64,000 bases of DNA, from positions 86,113,566 through 86,177,565 of the forward strand of contig OZ024928.1 in NCBI GenBank assembly GCA_964017235.1. Reading direction: 5' to 3'. The stretch is from Sabellastarte sp. h YS-2021 (Eukaryota > Annelida > Polychaeta > Sabellida > Sabellidae). The notes below the pieces were generated by a model that was not told the DNA's origin, searched no databases, and worked only from the letters and a program-made list of their open reading frames with translations. The translations under genes and the position numbers were made by a program. How positions within the stretch are numbered: the first letter of the stretch is position 1; each line of letters begins with the position of its first letter. Of the stretch, positions 62,711 through 64,000 are shown one piece after another.

Positions 62711-64000
62711 GTCTTCAATGCGGTTTGGGAGACCTTGGTGTGGCAATATTTAAAGTCGTCCTCTTTTTATCTAATGTAGAAAATATATTTTGCATTCAGG
62801 GTTTTATGTTATTTAATAATTTTCCGTGCATTAAATGCTTTCCTTATCACACAACTAGGCCTCGTAGATTTAAGATCTGGTTGGATCTGAAGCCTGGTAC
62901 AAACAATAACCGGACTTGCAACCATCCGAACCATGGTTTTCCAAACCTCGGTTCTCCAACAGTTTTCACACGGGTCTGAACACTTGGATTCGCTTCCCAT
63001 GCTTGGCCCCACCTACATCAGAACTCACGGATCCCCACCCCATACACGGGTCCTGAACCCTCGGGTCCCGAACACATGAACCTGGCCAAGTCTTTTGCTT
63101 ATGCATCTGAAGACTCTTGGATGATAATAAGGTTCGGACACTATTGGAGCCAATTTGGGGGATCTGTGTTGTCTATGCAAGTCTTTTGCAGTGGCAAACT
63201 GAAGACTCTTGAATCTTAGGCCGCTTAATAAGGTTCGGACACAATAGGGGAGTCCATGTTATCTATGCAAGTCAAAGTCCTCGAGCCCAAACAGGGCTTC
63301 TTCTGAACTAAGGTATTTCTACCAGACCCAGGCCCTGTCTTTTATAGGGAAGTAGACTTGTCTGACTTACCCTCAGGACATACCGAGGACATTAAAACTT
63401 TGGCAGTTTTCTTTTTTTTTAATCTCCCTGTCCCCAGGGACAGTATACCTAGATCCTCTTCCACAGTCTGGACTCTGAATTATGTAGCAGGCCAACAGGA
63501 GCTTAGGCCAAGGGGCACTTCAACTACTCTCCACTTAGTCCTCAACTAAAGATGTCTTGTTTAATTTAGAGGACTTGCAGGCTGCTAGTTCACCTGAAAA
63601 TTAATTTATAAACCCCCTGGTCCCATCTTAAGTAGTACATATTGGGACAATAGTGTTTTTTTGAGGAAAAAAATTTCATGATTTTTAATTCTGTATTTCC
63701 CCTAGTCCCCCTGGGGCCTCTATGGGTTAGGTCCCCTACCAGTAGTCAAAGAGTTTGAGCTTCAGGCAAGGCAATCTCTGTTCCCTATTTTTTGACTGCC
63801 CTGAAATAAAATGAAATTTGTAAAGACAGTATCAAGGCTACTGCCAGACAGGTCAACTTCAATTAAAAAGGATACAGAATGATTACTCAAGACCTGTGAC
63901 TGATATCCTGAATAAGAGGATCCTTATCCAACAGAGTTCCTTAGCCTATATAATAGACCTCAGGCCTTTCCTCCAGAGAGACCCTTTGGGGGAATTCTTA
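62711..64000. other. Unassigned non-coding sequence with a two-copy direct repeat
   Basis: About 63090-63280 holds two copies of a roughly 115-bp unit (AAGTCTTTTGC, ACTGAAGACTCTTG-like and AATAAGGTTCGGACAC). The rest is moderately CT-rich with no conserved protein seen. No CMTR1 exon was found. Confidence 0.5.

Noticed and set aside
63090..63280. LTR of a retrovirus-like element near the right edge
   Set aside because: The two similar copies are only about 115 bp and adjacent, with no primer-binding site or polypurine tract seen.

Overview
The window is metazoan nuclear DNA. It has one conserved, intron-rich host gene on the + strand, buried in layered transposable elements and satellite arrays. 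The host gene is CMTR1, the cap-specific mRNA (nucleoside-2'-O-)methyltransferase 1. I traced fifteen coding exons from the start codon at 15287 to 60966 by phase-consistent splice junctions (about 608 residues). The guanylyltransferase-like and WW regions expected at the C terminus must lie beyond the window. The repeat content (DIRS and hAT elements, and many Helentron-like elements carrying 130-350 bp satellites) suggests a marine invertebrate, most likely a bivalve mollusc. That assignment is an inference.

Layout. 1-1.1 kb: 3' part of a non-LTR retrotransposon ORF. 1.2-3.3 kb: two satellite arrays, probably the body and 3' end of a Helentron-like element (family C). 3.8-7.6 kb: complete family A element with a 133-bp satellite. 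8.3-9.4 kb: families H and G. 10.0-15.0 kb: families D and E back to back. 15.3-16.0 kb: CMTR1 exons 1 and 2. 16.3-43.3 kb: a nested complex in CMTR1 intron 2. Its base is one family F element, split by two family A elements in opposite orientation. One of these carries a DIRS retrotransposon (19.1-25.4 kb) and a family B element (26.0-29.3 kb); the other carries a family C element and a 4.06-kb hAT transposon with an intact transposase. 43.7-61 kb: CMTR1 exons 3-15, with an uninterrupted family F copy at 49.7-53.0 kb and a G/MITE/DIRS nest at 54.0-58.1 kb. 61-64 kb: a palindromic element, short tandem repeats and unassigned sequence.

The most notable signal is that several repeat families with different sequences share one architecture. 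They have a host TT, then a 5' end beginning with A that folds as a hairpin and usually a short GC-rich repeat. Tandem satellite arrays follow. Near the 3' end come an internal inverted copy of the first 8-13 bases and a second hairpin, and the best cases end in CTAG followed by host TT. This fits non-autonomous Helentron-type (HINE-like) rolling-circle elements. The intact family F copy at 49.7-53.0 kb preserves the empty sites for both family A insertions in the other F copy, which supports the boundaries and the TT target.
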